64,000 nucleotides of DNA from Ceratotherium simum simum (lineage: Eukaryota > Chordata > Mammalia > Perissodactyla > Rhinocerotidae), in contig NW_004454210.1 in assembly GCF_000283155.1 (NCBI RefSeq), positions 6,604,765 through 6,668,764 of the forward strand, read 5' to 3'. The notes under the pieces were generated by a model. It saw only the letters and a list, made by a program, of their open reading frames with translations. It did no database searches and was not told the DNA's origin. Every line of letters starts with the position of its first letter. Position 1 is the first letter of the stretch. Position numbers and translations under genes: made by a program. This document shows positions 23,456 to 36,897 of this stretch, in pieces.

Positions 23456-26400
23456 TGGCTACGGCTTGCCATAATACACTGATGCTCTCCACTCAGATGC
23501 AACATCAAAATGTATAATAAAAATTTTTTCCAAGCCCACAGGAAGTATAAACAACCCAATTTGAGATCCACAACAGTACTTTCCCTTACTTCATTCCTAA
23601 AAGCGATGTTAATCCACTTTTTTCAAATAAAAGTATATAAACCTCGTAATAGGCTAAGATCATAGGTGACAATCACCCTATTCAACATGACAGTCCTCAC
23701 AACCAAAATCTCATCATTGCTAGAAGCAATCCACTACCCTAAGGTTTAAAACATAACTCCCACTGCAGAAAGCTTTGTCACACAATGCAAACCAAATGAA
23801 TTTCTTATCCTATGAATAGAATACTGAATTTTAAGGTTTGATAAATAGTAGTTTTACGTCTACACGAGTTGAAGAATTGTACATAGGTATACACGACCCT
23901 ATTAGATTGTATAAATTATGCCGCCAGTCCACGACTATGAGACTTTGAAAAAAGGACAATTTTTCTAATCCTCAATTTTGTCATCTGGAATTCCAAGATC
24001 CATCAAAGTTAAAGGTTACCCAGGCTAGCAATTCTTCCAGAATAGAAGCCTGATTTTGAAATATGCAAATTTTAGCATCCAGCTGTTGGCACCAATTGCC
24101 ATATAAAATTAGACTGATGTACACAGGTCGTTTCCAATCTATAACATTTTCTGTAATTTTATTTGCTTACGGTTTTGCAGGTCCTATGGAAATCTCTTGC
24201 AGTGATTTTCGGTAGAATTAACAAATATGTCAACAGTCTCTTTTCACTACAGCTGGATGGCAAGACCTATTGCCCTTCCTTGTTAGTTGTGTCTTAACAT
24301 TATGACCAGAACTGGATAAAAATTAATATTTATGCCATTTACCTTTAGTTACTCTGAAAATTGAGAATTGTCACAGTCATTTATTTGTGCTGTGTTTTCA
24401 AGAGTATTTTTGCATGCCTGTTTGTGAGCAAGTTTTACATCCATTCTTATAAAGCAAACAGAATGCACATTTTATTTATGCAAGTGGTGTCAGGAAAATT
24501 CTCTTTGGATCATTAAAATTACCTGAATCATTACAGCTTCAAAGAGCAATCAGATGGCCCTCAAAATTTCAGTGCAAATTTAGATTGTTTCTTCACATCA
24601 TGCAGTTTCTGATTTCATAATTTAAATATCATAAAATGAGAACGTTCTCCCCTTTTTTTGCCTCTGTCACTTTTCATGTGATCTGATTTTAAGTAATTGG
24701 AACAAACTGCGTCTAATTTCATGCAGCATAATTGCTAGGCAGCCTCAAGCTATGGAGACCCAGCACTCTGTCTCCATTAAATAATTTTCAGTTGTTCAGG
24801 ATATATTTTTTTTAATAGAAATGGATGAGCCTGGACAAAATTAAATGTCATAATAATCTGGTCATTGTTAAGGGGGGAAAACAGTATCAACAAAATTCCT
24901 AAACCTGTCTACGGTAGGTCAACTGAATGTTTTTCTTCTTGTCATAGTTCTTGGCTTGGTGTCCCGCAAACTTTCAACCCCCTGAAAAAACTCTGTAATT
25001 GCTAGAATCACATGAAAGCCAGGACTTGAGGTAGTTAATCCCGAGTCAGCCAAAAATTCACAAAGAAGTAGGCTTTTTAACTGAAATCTGATGTTTAAAT
25101 GTTTTAAATTCTATGCATCTTTACTAGATAAGCTTTGTGTGGACAGTATGAGTTATTCCTTTGTAGACTTAAAAAAATATGACTTGACAAAAACCCAACA
25201 GACTACAGGCAAGGCTGCTTTAAAAACACTCAAAGCCCTGTGGCCTTCTACCCACAGGGCTAGTGAGGGCATGAGATGGCCAAAGGTAGACTTCATTTTA
25301 TGAAAGAGATAAAGAGAAGTGCCATGTCAGGAAGAAATGGGAAATGCATTCCAAACCACCGCAACTAAGGGCCTAGGTCACCCCTTGCCGTTCCCCTGAC
25401 CACCTTCGCTGTGATGGCATCTAAAAGGCAAGGGCACTAGTTTAAGAAAGATCAGTAGGTTCTTGTGAAGGAAAGACGGATTGCGCTTGCCAGATATACC
25501 AATCAACCTAATCACTTTGGGATATCAAAGCAAATTTGACCAGTCCAATAGACAGTGACAGGAGACCTTCCTTTTGTTGTGTACATTAGCCTCATGCCAT
25601 TATCTCTTAAAAGCTTAATTATTTGCAAACAATTGATCAAGACGGGAATTTGAGAAAGGATATGCAAGGGCCGCTGGGAGAACCGCAATGCATTAAGAGA
25701 GCAAACAAAATTACCTTTAGATCTTACAATAAGAATTAACGATTGAGACGGGAGAGCTCAGCAGTGCAGTAGCTGCAAGGGTTCTTTCTCGAGTGTTTCC
25801 CATTTGATCTGCATTAACACCTCGGGAACGAATGAAAGCCATAAAACAGTGATTATGTATGGGTAAAGCTGACCCTCCCTTTCAGCATTAAACCTGCACA
25901 CATGTATTAGGCCAGCCTCACTGGGGAGAGAAGAGATGCTAGACTCAAAGGGAAAATAAGTGGCTTGTGGGCAGTGGAACGCCAGCTTAAGGAAATAACT
26001 CACAAAATGATCATCCATATTTCAATAATCAACGCCCTGGCTTTTCCGTTCCAGAATAAGTCTCTTGCTGAAATATAAGCAGTTTGCCACTCTTCCTGTG
26101 CTTCTGCATCTGCAGTTCAACTTCTAATAATGACCTAGTATGGCAGTGATTGCTTAATAACCCCATCAAAGAATAAAATGATCCCTAGAGTATGTGTCCT
26201 GTGTCATAGAAATAGGTAAAGGATGTCTGAAAAAAATCTAAAAATAGCTTACATAAAAGTTAAGTTTGAACTGTCATTTTACCAGCCGCGAAGCATAGAA
26301 AGTGACAGAAAGAAAATGGCAACTTTCTAAAGAAAGTTATCTCTGCACAAATCCAATTTTATTTCTTGAGGTTGGGATGGGAGGGGGATTCTGATGCTGG

Positions 26401-28528
26401 TTGGCTGGTATTTACAAGTTTACAACACATCGGAAGAAAACATTTATTTAAACAATCAAGCAGGCTCTTTGAGATGAGCATCAATGGGAAAAAAGAAACT
26501 CTTCAGGACACACAGATGGAAAATGTCCAGCCTTATATCTTAACGACATCCTTGACCAAGTGTATTCCTTTCATCAAATTTTCCACCCCTGACTGCAAAT
26601 GTGGATGCCAAGACAGTGATGAACTTTATCTTATCTACCCTGGTAACCAAGTTTCAATAACGTTCCCTCCCTCACTGGCTTGCCCACTCTAACAGCACAT
26701 TGTAATGGCAGCAGAAAATTTGAAAATAATCCTGTACAGAGCTCGCTGGTGAGATAATGGAAGGCTATGCTGCCCCTTCTCAAGCCTCAGATTAGTAATT
26801 TCTCGTGACACAGAACTGCCTCTATACCGAAACTGCAAAACAGCTATAACAAAGCAATAGAGGTGGCAGCAATTTTCAAGCAAAATGTTACATGCTATAC
26901 TTTAAAAGGTATGGGGATAGGTACCGGGAGAGCTGATCTAACAGGAGGAATTATGGCAACTGTCCGATGTTGCCATGTTCTGTTGCTTGGCTGAATATGT
27001 TGGAAGAACAATTTTGGAACTTCTTTTATCCTTTTTCCTTCAGCCCTTTGCCTCCTCCACAGCTAAGTTTAATGCATTAATATAAGTTGACCTTGAGCTA
27101 AACTCTGGTATGTGACGGAGAGATACTCCCTTTAAAGAAAAAAAAAAATCTACCATATGGCTTTTAACCATTAGATCTCTGTGTTCTTTTAAAACTTCTA
27201 CGAGTTTTTGTCACTACGGGGAATATTGTGGATCTAAATTAAAATAACCAGCTATATATGTGACCTCTAAGAGGATAAGCAGATACTTGCTAACCAAATA
27301 TATTTATCTTTGTTTAACATAATCTTTTTTTTGCCTATAAAAACTTCTCCCACTTTAAATAAACTTGCAGCCATTTTCCCCTTATGCGTTGACTGTGAAT
27401 AGCTTACACTGTGACAATTACATTGATCTAGGATACTTTTTTCCTTAAAAAAAAAATCCATAATGCTTCCCTATTGTCTTCCAGCTTTATGAATTAGTTT
27501 TACTGTTTCAGTGAATGCTTTTTTGTCTTCTGACTGCACATTATCAAAGAGACACTTTGTGCCTCCTATTTGCATTACAAAAGCAGTGCACTGTGCAGTC
27601 GAAGAACATAGCCTGAATGCATAGTAGCGGAGTCCTGAATCCTCACACAGGCTGGAATCAAAAGAACGGGGGTGTCAGTCCTGGCTAAGAAGCCAAAAAT
27701 GTTTGGAGCATCATCAGTGAAGTCACAGGATTTTGACCTGCTGTCTTAATTCTCCACTAACACTCCCGGATGGCCTAGTTGCTCAGACTAAACGTGCTCC
27801 ATTGATTGTTCGGCCCTTCGTTTTTCTGAAGCCCAGTCAAGCTATTTCCCAGACAGTCCCTCCGATTTCTTGCATCTCCAGCAGCAGTCATAAGGAGTTG
27901 CTGGTGGAGGTGTGCAGGTAGGAAAAACAGGTGGGAATCTCTAAACTTCATCTTATCACACGAAAATGACATAAGTGTGAAAGGAAAAGTTGAACACTGG
28001 GTAATATTTCATAGCCATCTTTAGTTTGCACTAAGGGGACTATCTTTCTAATACATAGCAGTGAAAAACATTTGTTTTATATTCAATCATAAGAGGCCAA
28101 TACTACAATGCCTTGCCTGTTTCACCTATCTGATCTTTTAATTTCTTGTAAATATCAATTAAATATAAAATAAAAACACTAAATAAAAAGGATGGATACT
28201 TATATTAAGGGATTTCATAGTCCTTTATGTTGGGAATTTTTTTTAAAGTCGCTTGCAATTCTACAATAATAACAGTGTTTAGATCTATTCTTTATCAGCT
28301 ATATATATGTTACAGGAGTTTTTCTAAGTATTTGTTTGCATTAAAGCAAAAAATTTAGACTCTAAATTAGCAATTACTTATATCCTCCTCTTAAAAGTAT
28401 TAAAATTCACGAAGAGGGCTAAAATTATTTTGAACAGTTATGATTATTAATGAACTCCCTGAATATTGATTCTCTTAGTAGAAGACAATGGCTATAAAAG
28501 GAAACACAAAAAGGCCAATGAGAAAACA

Positions 28529-28550
28529 GGGTGGGAGGAGTGGGGGTGGG
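28529..28550 (+). other. G-quadruplex-capable motif
   Basis: Four G runs (3, 3, 5, 3) separated by loops of 1, 6 and 1 nt on the plus strand, which is the template strand for MEIS1 transcription. It fits the common G3+N1-7 pattern. Formation in vivo is not shown. Confidence 0.5.
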
Positions 28551-28609
28551 ATGAGGACAAGCATGGGGAACAAAACTCATGCTTCACTTTTGTGTCCTCT
28601 TTGAGTTGT

Positions 28610-28860
28610 TTTAAATAATACTAGCTCATTGGAACTCTTACTGTTCGTCAGCAGGGCAAACACACTGCATGCATTATCTCGTGTCCTCTTGGGGCCTCCC
28701 AGGCATAGGGACTGCTGTGCTCCGTTTCACAGATGAGGAAGCTGAGGCTTGGCCAGGTCAAAAAACGTGCCCAACAGCTCACAGCTACTTAGTTCTGGGG
28801 CCAGGTCTGCTCTCTCCTGAGTTTCTCCACTTGGCTCCAACTCCCATTGATGGTTCTTTC
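28610..28860 (-). repeat. MIR SINE
   Basis: Shows ttcgtcagcagggcaaaca, cgtttcacagatgaggaagc, gaggcttggccaggtcaaaa and cagctcacagctacttagtt, the MIR blocks in reverse order, diverged. Confidence 0.6.
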
Positions 28861-29169
28861 CCATGTCCCCATTCCCTTTTTTAAGCTACATTGTTAAACC
28901 AAAAATATATTATAATGGAGCATGAACTAAGTTATTAACTGCAGTAAGCAGTGAGTGAATGTTTCTCTGCAGTTTTAACAGCCTTGATCCAGGAGAGAGT
29001 TGCTGCTCTCCTACCCACCACCCGCAACTGCATCCCCACTGCTTCTGCCCTGGAGGCAAAGATCAAGGGGCAGGGATGGAGCTGTGGGGTGAAAGGTAGT
29101 TCACAAGAATCTTACCCCACACTCTCCCTCCAGCATCCACCCACAGAGACTTTATTAATAGGAGCTTAG

Positions 29170-29420
29170 TAACATTACTAAGAGTGGTGGAAATAGCAAT
29201 GGTAACATGTATTAAGAAGTGAGGATGTACCAGCCATTGTTCCAAATACTTCACATGTATTAACTCATTTAATACTCACAAAATCTTATGAGGTAGGCAC
29301 AACTTTTATACCCATTTCACAGTTGAGGAAACTTGGGCACAGAAAGGACAAATAACTCTCTCAAGTTCACACAGCTGGTAAGTAGTAGAGCTGGGATTTG
29401 AAACTTGGTGGTGACATACA
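29170..29420 (-). repeat. MIR SINE
   Basis: Clear MIR in reverse orientation: catgtattaactcatttaat, tcttatgaggtaggcacaac, ccatttcacagttgaggaaa, cacacagctggtaagtagta and gagctgggatttgaaactt. Confidence 0.85.
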
Positions 29421-30144
29421 AGTTGGGAAAATTCACTTCCAAACTATTTTGTTTTTTAAATGATGGGTGGAGCAACCCCACTCATTCCTGATGAGTTAAT
29501 CTTGAATATATATGATGATTACTATTCACTTTATGAATAAGCTATTATCTTAATGTGTGTGTGTGTCATTTATTTCTACAACTTAGTTTTGTTAATGGAA
29601 GCAATAGTAGATTTTGCTACAAGATACAAAACTCAATAGAAACTAATATGTCCATCACCTTATCAGTGCTTGTTGCATTGCTTATAAATACAGGAATGAG
29701 GCTAGGTTATATACAAGAACACTCTTTAAGAGTCATAGAAACAAATGCCAGCTATTCCATCCAACTACACTACAATATGCCTTAAATTGTCTGCTTGGAA
29801 ATAAATTATTGGGTTTTTTTTGCCAATTACTTTCATTTCTTATGTGATTCTTAATCAAATATGAGTTAAATTACATTTGGAACCATTTCATTTTAGTAGA
29901 ATACTAATAAAAACACCCGAATGCTATTCCCATTCATAATGCAACTAGCCCTGTTCTATGCCCCATAAATATTTGTTGTATGAATGAATGAGTGCTATTG
30001 AAGTTAGAGATATCTAAAAATGCCTTAACTAGCATTTATAAGTAGATGACTTCAGATAAACATCAGAAAACTAGCAGGCCCACTTCAACAATTATTCATC
30101 CTTCTCACTCAGTTCTACAAATTCCAAAACAGTAGAGATTTTAT

Positions 30145-30390
30145 TTACTTTATTTAATTGACATTTATATAATGCTTAACCTGTGCGAGGCAATGTTCTC
30201 AGTGCTTTTACAAGTATTCACTCATTTAATTCTTATAACAAGCCTATGAGGTAGGCGTTTTTTCCTTTATGTTACAGATGAGGAAACTGAGGCACAGACT
30301 GGAAGTTACTTGCAAGTAGGATGGAGCTGGGATTTGTCCCTAAGAAGTCTAGTTCTGCAGCCCACGCTCTTAATTACTGTGTTATTCTAT
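30145..30390 (-). repeat. MIR SINE
   Basis: Near full-length reverse MIR: ataatgcttaacctgtgcga, attcactcatttaattctta, tatgaggtaggcg, ttacagatgaggaaactgag and gcacagactggaagttactt. It accounts for two short plus-strand frames over its right end. Confidence 0.85.
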
Positions 30391-31179
30391 TTGTCTTTCT
30401 TAGCGTGTATAATTCCCCCCAAAGTGTCTCCAAAATCCACTCCATGTTGTTGTTGGCTTTATCTGTTGCAAAAGTTCTCCTCCCAGTCTCCCACTGCCAT
30501 GTAATGAAATTCAAGTTCTCCATTTTATGGGGTCTCGTGCAGGACTGAAGAAAGGATAAAGGAGACTGTTTTGACCAACCAACAGGCTGTTCCCCAAGAA
30601 TTTCACTTTAACAAATAAAACAAAACAGCAGCATACCATATTGGACCACTTTTCTGAAAAGAAAGTTCATGACCGATTTATACAACAAACTCCAATAAAG
30701 TAAGGATTTTTTCCAAACTACATACAGCTCATCTCTGCTATTTCAGAGAACATGCCACCTGAAAGGAGACCTGCCCCCAACCTGAAGAACACTTTTCCAT
30801 TTTAAAAATCAAAGTGAAAGGGTTTTGAAACCATTAAGAGAAAAGACAAGGAAGATGAAACACAACAATACCATTTTGGAATGAGTCTGTTGATAGGAAT
30901 CAGTATTGCTTTTCCAGATGCCCTGTCCATCATTAAATATTCAGGGAAAATCTTTGTATAAAGTATCCACAAGTTAGAAGCAAAAACAGTATATTTGGCA
31001 AGATGTTTTGAGAGAGAGAAAGCTAGAGACAGGGAGAGAGAGACAGAGAATTCGTGCTGCTCCCAATATGACTAAAGACCCCTGGAACTGGTCCTCATTC
31101 TCCAGTGCTAATTTTCCCACTTAAATTACAGTGATGGTGTAGCCTCATCTCATTAGAGATCATTGTCCCCAGCAGACAG

Positions 31180-31560
31180 TTGTGTTTATGGGGGACTCTG
31201 GCTGTTCCACACCTGCTGATCAGGTTGCTATGTGATCAAGGCTGCATGCAAACAGGAGACTCGAGCTTGCTGGACTGCGACTGATGAGCCCGGGCTAATT
31301 CAGGGGTGATTATGTAGTTTACTGGACCACTAAACCTCTTTAAGCTTGTAATTACTGCCTATTTGAGTAAAGAACATTCAAAAGCAATTCACTGCATCAT
31401 GCCTGCCACAGCTGGAAGCAGGCTGCCAGCAGTCTGTGGGGACATTAAAATCTACAGGGACGTGGATGGAAGCCCAGCTAGCAGACACTGTCAGCAGCAC
31501 CCGCAGCCAACTATACGCACATTCCCGCTCACCTCTCCTGACCAAGCTTACCATTAAAGG
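31180..31560. other. Repeat-free block in intron 8, candidate conserved element
   Basis: Balanced base composition in an otherwise AT-rich intron, with no recognisable repeat. Dense homeodomain-like (taattac, gctaatt) and E-box-like (caggtt, cagctgg, cacctg) words. No coding potential seen beyond a 64-codon frame that I take as chance. A candidate enhancer only; conservation has not been tested. Confidence 0.3.
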
Positions 31561-33234
31561 TGCAATGAAAACTATAGAAGAGCCATAAAGATGACAAGTA
31601 ATGGAATGTAATGGTACAAACTACATTTTAATGATTTCCCCCCCTTTGTAAAGCTAAAATTTAAAAAGTCTTTTCACAATGCCAAAGAGAGAGAGAGAAA
31701 GAGAGAGAGTGCATGTGCTTTAAATAATATACACTGCTGAGATTTCCTGTGTACTTGCTAAAAGGTCTATCCAAAAAAATACCAACTGGAAAACAAAATG
31801 CCCACCTTTTATGTGTTCTAAAAGAACTGGGATGTATAGTCGGTGGAGATCTCTTCCACCCACTTAGCTGCTGTGTTTATAACCCTAGCTGGGAAAATAT
31901 TGTTGAGCTAGTTGATTGACATGTTCTAAAATCACATGTGTGGATTTTCCCTGTTAATGAATTAAAATGCCGCTCAGACACCTGAGTGAAATTTACTTTC
32001 AAGAGTCAGAGAAGATTTCAGAAAAAAACCTATCAGTATTTATCCATGTTCTCATTTTCTTCTGCTGTCACCTTCACAACTGCAGCTCTTTTGTATAACA
32101 AAAGTGTAAACCATGCTTTGCATTGCTGCGGGTATAATTATTACTTGTCTCTAAGTAACAAAAAAAGACTGGAACTTAATGAAGGGGGATTAAGTTAATT
32201 TCTTTTTTAGCTAACAGTTTCCTGTCTCTTAAAATGCAGACCTTGGTGAATATAATGTTCAGGGAAGGAAAATTAAGCTTTTTATTTCAACTAAAATCTC
32301 CACTTTGGAATATTGATATTAAAATATTAAGATGATGTTTATTCTTTAAAAGTATGTAAATTTGGTATTAAATAAAGCCACAGAAATCCTCTCTGACTAC
32401 TCCATCCAAAGTCCACAGATCCAGGGGGTTTATGTGTTATCTAGACCTCATTCCTATTAATATTCATTAGGTGGGTCTGCTTGCATTTTTATAAGCTGTG
32501 AGAGAGGCAAAAGAAACAATCAGAATTCTTTAACACACAGCCATTATCAATTCAACATATGCCAAATAGCAGAGCACCCAGATCTGAAGTTAAGATTCAA
32601 ATGCAATTTACCTTTACTAAGCTAATTTTCTTGAAAACTCTTTTTCCTTTATCCATTGTAGTCTAAGCTATTTAATTATCTCTATTCTCTGTAACATATA
32701 CTTCAATTTTTAATTTAAGAGATTATTCAGCACTATATTTTATCTTGGTTAACAACAAAACCCTTATCTTGCAATCAAACTAAAGAGAATTTCCCCTTAA
32801 GAAAAAAGAAACCCTAAAAACTTGCAATTGTTGTAGTAATAAGATTACTTTTATCTTTATGAACCTTCTTAAGCAAACCCTTTTTAACTCCCCCAAGCAT
32901 TTATTGATGTGAATTCACTGTCTGTCTCCAGAGTGGATTATAGAAGAGGAAAGAGTCTTAGTCAAAATTTGGGCAGATCCCCAGGATTTGTTTCCCAAAT
33001 TATGCTTTCTCATTGTCCAATCTAACTGGACAGGGAAATGCTAGCATGGCTGTAAACTTATTTCTGTGGGGTTCTCCCAGATCTCACAGATGTTCAGAGA
33101 ACATCTTAGGTGAGTAGGAAAAAGAGCTGGACCTGTCACCAACAAGATCACAAGATAAAGTTGGATGAAATAAAGGTATTCAATCAAAGTTAAGTTGGAG
33201 GCCTTTTTTTTTAAGATTTTGAGCTTGAGCGATC

Positions 33235-33470
33235 CTTATATCCCCTACACTTGTATAACACTTGACATTTTCAAAGAGTTTTTATTATATTTTACAAAAT
33301 TTGAGCCTTACAATTACTTGGTGAGATTGGAAGGATGGGTAACATTGCCTCCATTCTATAGGAGAAAAAACAAAACTCAGGGTGGACGCATGGCAGGTTA
33401 TGTGGCCAGGAAGTGTGGCTCTTAAGCCTGGAGCCCAAGCCTCCTATTTCTTAGTCTAGTTCTCTTTACA
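33235..33470 (-). repeat. MIR-like SINE
   Basis: Strongly diverged reverse MIR: tataacacttgacattttca, gagccttacaattacttggt, ccattctataggagaaaaaa and ggttatgtggccaggaagtg follow the family's order. Confidence 0.5.
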
Positions 33471-34089
33471 CTCTACTGAAGCTCAAAGTTTATCTGGTTA
33501 ATGATAAAATAAAAAGCAGTAGCCACGTCTGTCAAAAACCCACTGGGAGTTAGTGGACCCAGCCTCAGTTTTAACGTGTACACATGCATTGCTCTATACC
33601 CGGGGTGAAACCAAGAACTCTAGACAAAGCAGAACACCTTTCAAATTGGCTGTCATCATGTTTAACAAAACTTATGCAAGTAATCTAACTGGTAATGCTA
33701 AAAAGTTCTACTTAATGGCATTTGCCCCTTTTAAAACAGGCTTTGGAAAAGAAATATCCTAACCTAATGACTGGATAGTTTGTTCTTCTTCAAAACAACT
33801 AGATTTAGTTTGGTTTCATTTAATGTGTCTTTCTTTGCCATTTCATTTGTGACATAAGGTTGCTAATTACATATACAAGGGGCCTAATTCTTCCCTTTCC
33901 TCAGTTACTTCCTAAGAGAACTTAAGTGTGTGGAGAGTCATCCACCTGTGTAGGCCAGGAGAGCAGTCATTAAGTCCATTTTTGCTTCAGCGATGTGGTT
34001 ACATATTGACAAATGGCAAATCTAAAGGAAAACATTTTAAGAGTTACTGGTTCAAGAGGTGCAGTTAGGTGTACTGATTTAGTTAGATA

Positions 34090-34265
34090 ACTGAAGTTCA
34101 AGTCCCAGAACCCTAACTATGTGACCTTGATCAAAGCATTTCAGTCCTCTAAGCCTCAGCCTCCTCATCAAAACTGGTGGCAGTCAGATGAGATACCTTA
34201 TGTCCAATTGCTCAGCATGGTTCCTGGCACGTATCTAGTGCTTAGTAAACAGTAGCTGAATCTGA
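34090..34265 (+). repeat. MIR SINE fragment
   Basis: Forward MIR: actatgtgaccttgatcaaa, gcatttcagtcctctaagcc, tcagcctcctcatcaaaact, agatgagatacct and ggcacgtatctagtgcttag. Confidence 0.7.
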
Positions 34266-34473
34266 GGTAACCCTAACTGTTGGGCTAATCCATGTAAAAA
34301 TACATAAAATATACATAGTTCTCAATTTGTAGGGAAGAAGATCTGACTAGGTAATTCCTGTAATTTTTTTCCTAGGGTTAAATTAGGCTTTTTTTCTACT
34401 GTTTAAGTTAGGCTTCAAAGTTTTCGTGCAATTCTCTTTATTTGGACACACTCACTTCCACGATATCTGAAGG

Positions 34474-34646
34474 CAGGGCCAGCTCCAAAGGCAGTCACAC
34501 AAGACCTCCCACATATAAGAGCCCCACGCCTGGATGAATGGGCTGATGTTGCCATCTCAAAATTCTTCATGATTTTTTGAGAAGCCCTGCATTTTCAGCT
34601 TGCACAGTTTTGTCCACATTCTCCACAAATCATATAGCTGGTCCTG
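34474..34646. mobile_element. Short non-autonomous DNA transposon, hAT-type
   Basis: A 173-bp element with terminal inverted repeats CAGGGCCAGCT at left and AGCTGGTCCTG at right (10 of 11 matching). The interior (gatgttgccatctcaaaatt, cttcatgattttttgagaag, gcattttcagcttgcac) resembles a widespread old mammalian hAT-derived repeat. The 8-bp flanks (tctgaagg and ctaaaagg) match only partly, as expected for an old target-site duplication. No coding capacity. Confidence 0.55.
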
Positions 34647-36468
34647 CTAAAAGGAAAGGAGGTTATGTTTTCCCTATCAGATGTTTTCTACTCAGCCACG
34701 ATCCCTCTTGAATTTATTTGAGCTTCATAGGAGTAAATAAATAATTACTCTCTTCTTACTAAAAGAGTGTAAAAAAGAAAACACTAAAAAAGCAAGATTA
34801 GGTGAGACTGACAGTGTAGATGTGCTCAGGCCTCAGACAGATGAGTTAAGGACACTTAAATGACCCTCCAGTGGCCTTCAAGGGTTCACACACTCCTGTA
34901 AGTGCCTAAATCACCCTCCGGGACAGACTGAGGCATCGACAAAATATTCCATATTATAAAGTGTACGGGAAAAAAAAATCAATAATCCAGAACCTTCAAG
35001 GTGTGAGGCCCGTTCTGGCTCCTTGGACTTAGGGATGTTGACAGCCTTTGTCTTTTGGTGGCTGGGAGTCAGAAGTGGCAATTCGCCCACCTTCCTTGGC
35101 AGGGGATGAGTGCCACATTTGGCAGAAAAGTGTGCTCTCGAGAAAAGGGAGCAGAGAATCTTTTGGCTTGGACTCCAGCTAGGATAGATCAAGAGCGAGA
35201 ACTTGCTTTTGCATGCCAACCAAATGCCGCTGTAATTAAAAACAAACCTTTGGAAATAACGTATTTGGAAATTATTTCAATTCCAGCACATTCACAATAC
35301 GAGCTCATCAATAGTTACAATTAATTCATTTGGTCATAGGGTTTTTGAGGAAAAATTGCTGTCATTTTATGTTAGCCTTCTTTAACAGAATTCTACTTTT
35401 TTTAAGGAGGTCCAGATCAATTGATAAGTAAGCAAACTAAAGAGAAAAAGATACATAATACGGCATAAAGTTTCAGAAACCTCTAGCACATTTGGATCTC
35501 TAGCTTACATCAAACCTTCTGAGATGGCAGCACTGATTTTTTAAAATGCGAAATTCCATCCGTTTGATGATGCCAAATGATGAACCCGACTATTATATGC
35601 ATATATTTTGTTTAATGGCTTCATTTATTTTAATAACAAAGGGAAACTAGATTTTACAGATGAAAGCTTTTTTTTCATGGCTCCAATACAGCTGGGATTT
35701 TAAAAATCTGTGATGTTAACCAATATGTGATAATGGCTGCTCTCAGGAGCCCTATTTTATAGCATTTTATGCAATGGAAACCTACACTAAGTAACTACCA
35801 CCAGAGTACCCTGATTTTAAGAAGGCACAATTGGGGTGATGTCAGAGGTCTGATGATTGTTCCGTGTTTCTTCTCTCTGAATGGCTACACGTTCAGCAAA
35901 GTGTGGACGCTGGAATTAACTGGAGCAAGGGGATTAACTCACTAAAGATTTATTATAAATGAGGCGGGAAAGGGCTGTTCATGTGATTTCAGGGACGAGA
36001 AAATAATTGCATAGACCTCTTTTCACTCTGTTCAGAATCTGCCTACAGGGTTTAATATTTTGTTGAGAATCGAAAAAATAAATCACAGCAAGTAACTTCA
36101 GTTTAATTCTTGTCTCATTTCTTCATTACACTGCATATCTATGGTGAATCAGGAAACCAGAAACTCATCAAAACCAATTCCCATAGGAACAAAAGACACA
36201 CCACCTCAAAACACCCCTGTCATCCACTAAAACGCCTCCATTTATTCAGAGTGTACAGCTAGTTTGAGAAAGAAAAAGAAAAAAAGCAAGGAAGGAAGGA
36301 AGGAAAGGGACATTTGGCTCACTAAAAATTTTAGTGAGATGACAAAACCAAAGTCCGAAATGGTGTTCTTTTTACTGAGAGCCATACCTTGAAACTCTAG
36401 AACACAACAGATGCAACTTGCAAGCCACACTCAGGATGTGGAGTGATTTTACAGACACTATCTTCGCC

Positions 36469-36600
36469 CAAGATGGCAGCTCATGATTAATGGCTGCATC
36501 ATCCTCGGCCCTGCTGCAGTCAGGCCTGGGGTCTGATCCTGACACAGAGCCTTCGTCTGCAGCCAATCAGCAGATATAAGCACATAGGCCCTGTCAGGTT
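36469..36600. promoter_or_regulatory. Candidate enhancer core with homeodomain-cofactor-like motifs
   Basis: Within 130 bp: a YY1-like AAGATGGCAGC (near 36470), a PBX/HOX-like TGATTAATGG (36484-36493), a CCAAT box inside agccaatcag (near 36561), and a MEIS half-site CTGTCA (36591-36596). No repeat is recognised. Motif clustering is seen directly; enhancer function is inferred. Confidence 0.3.
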
Positions 36601-36857
36601 GACATATCATTCCTTCGACAATGTCAGCGAGTATTAATGTTCAATTATCTGTCCTAGAAATGACCCTCGCCTTTATGCGTTGTGTAACTGTGCGTGTGGC
36701 ACTCTGGTAATCCCCAAGACAAGGGCAGAAATGCCTGCAATAAACCAGCTACTGGGAGTTGGCTTCCCAACATTGTCATGACATTGCCTTGCAGTACTAA
36801 ATTGGAGAATTATTTTTAGTTCTTTTCCTAAAACATATTTGAAAGATGGATGAGCCA

Positions 36858-36897
36858 TTTGTCTATCTATCTATCCATCTATCTATCTCTCTATCTT
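36858..36897 (+). repeat. (TCTA)n microsatellite, imperfect
   Basis: About ten tetranucleotide units (ctatctatctatccatctat and continuing) with interruptions. It supplies the repetitive N-terminal end of a 184-codon spurious open frame. Confidence 0.9.
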
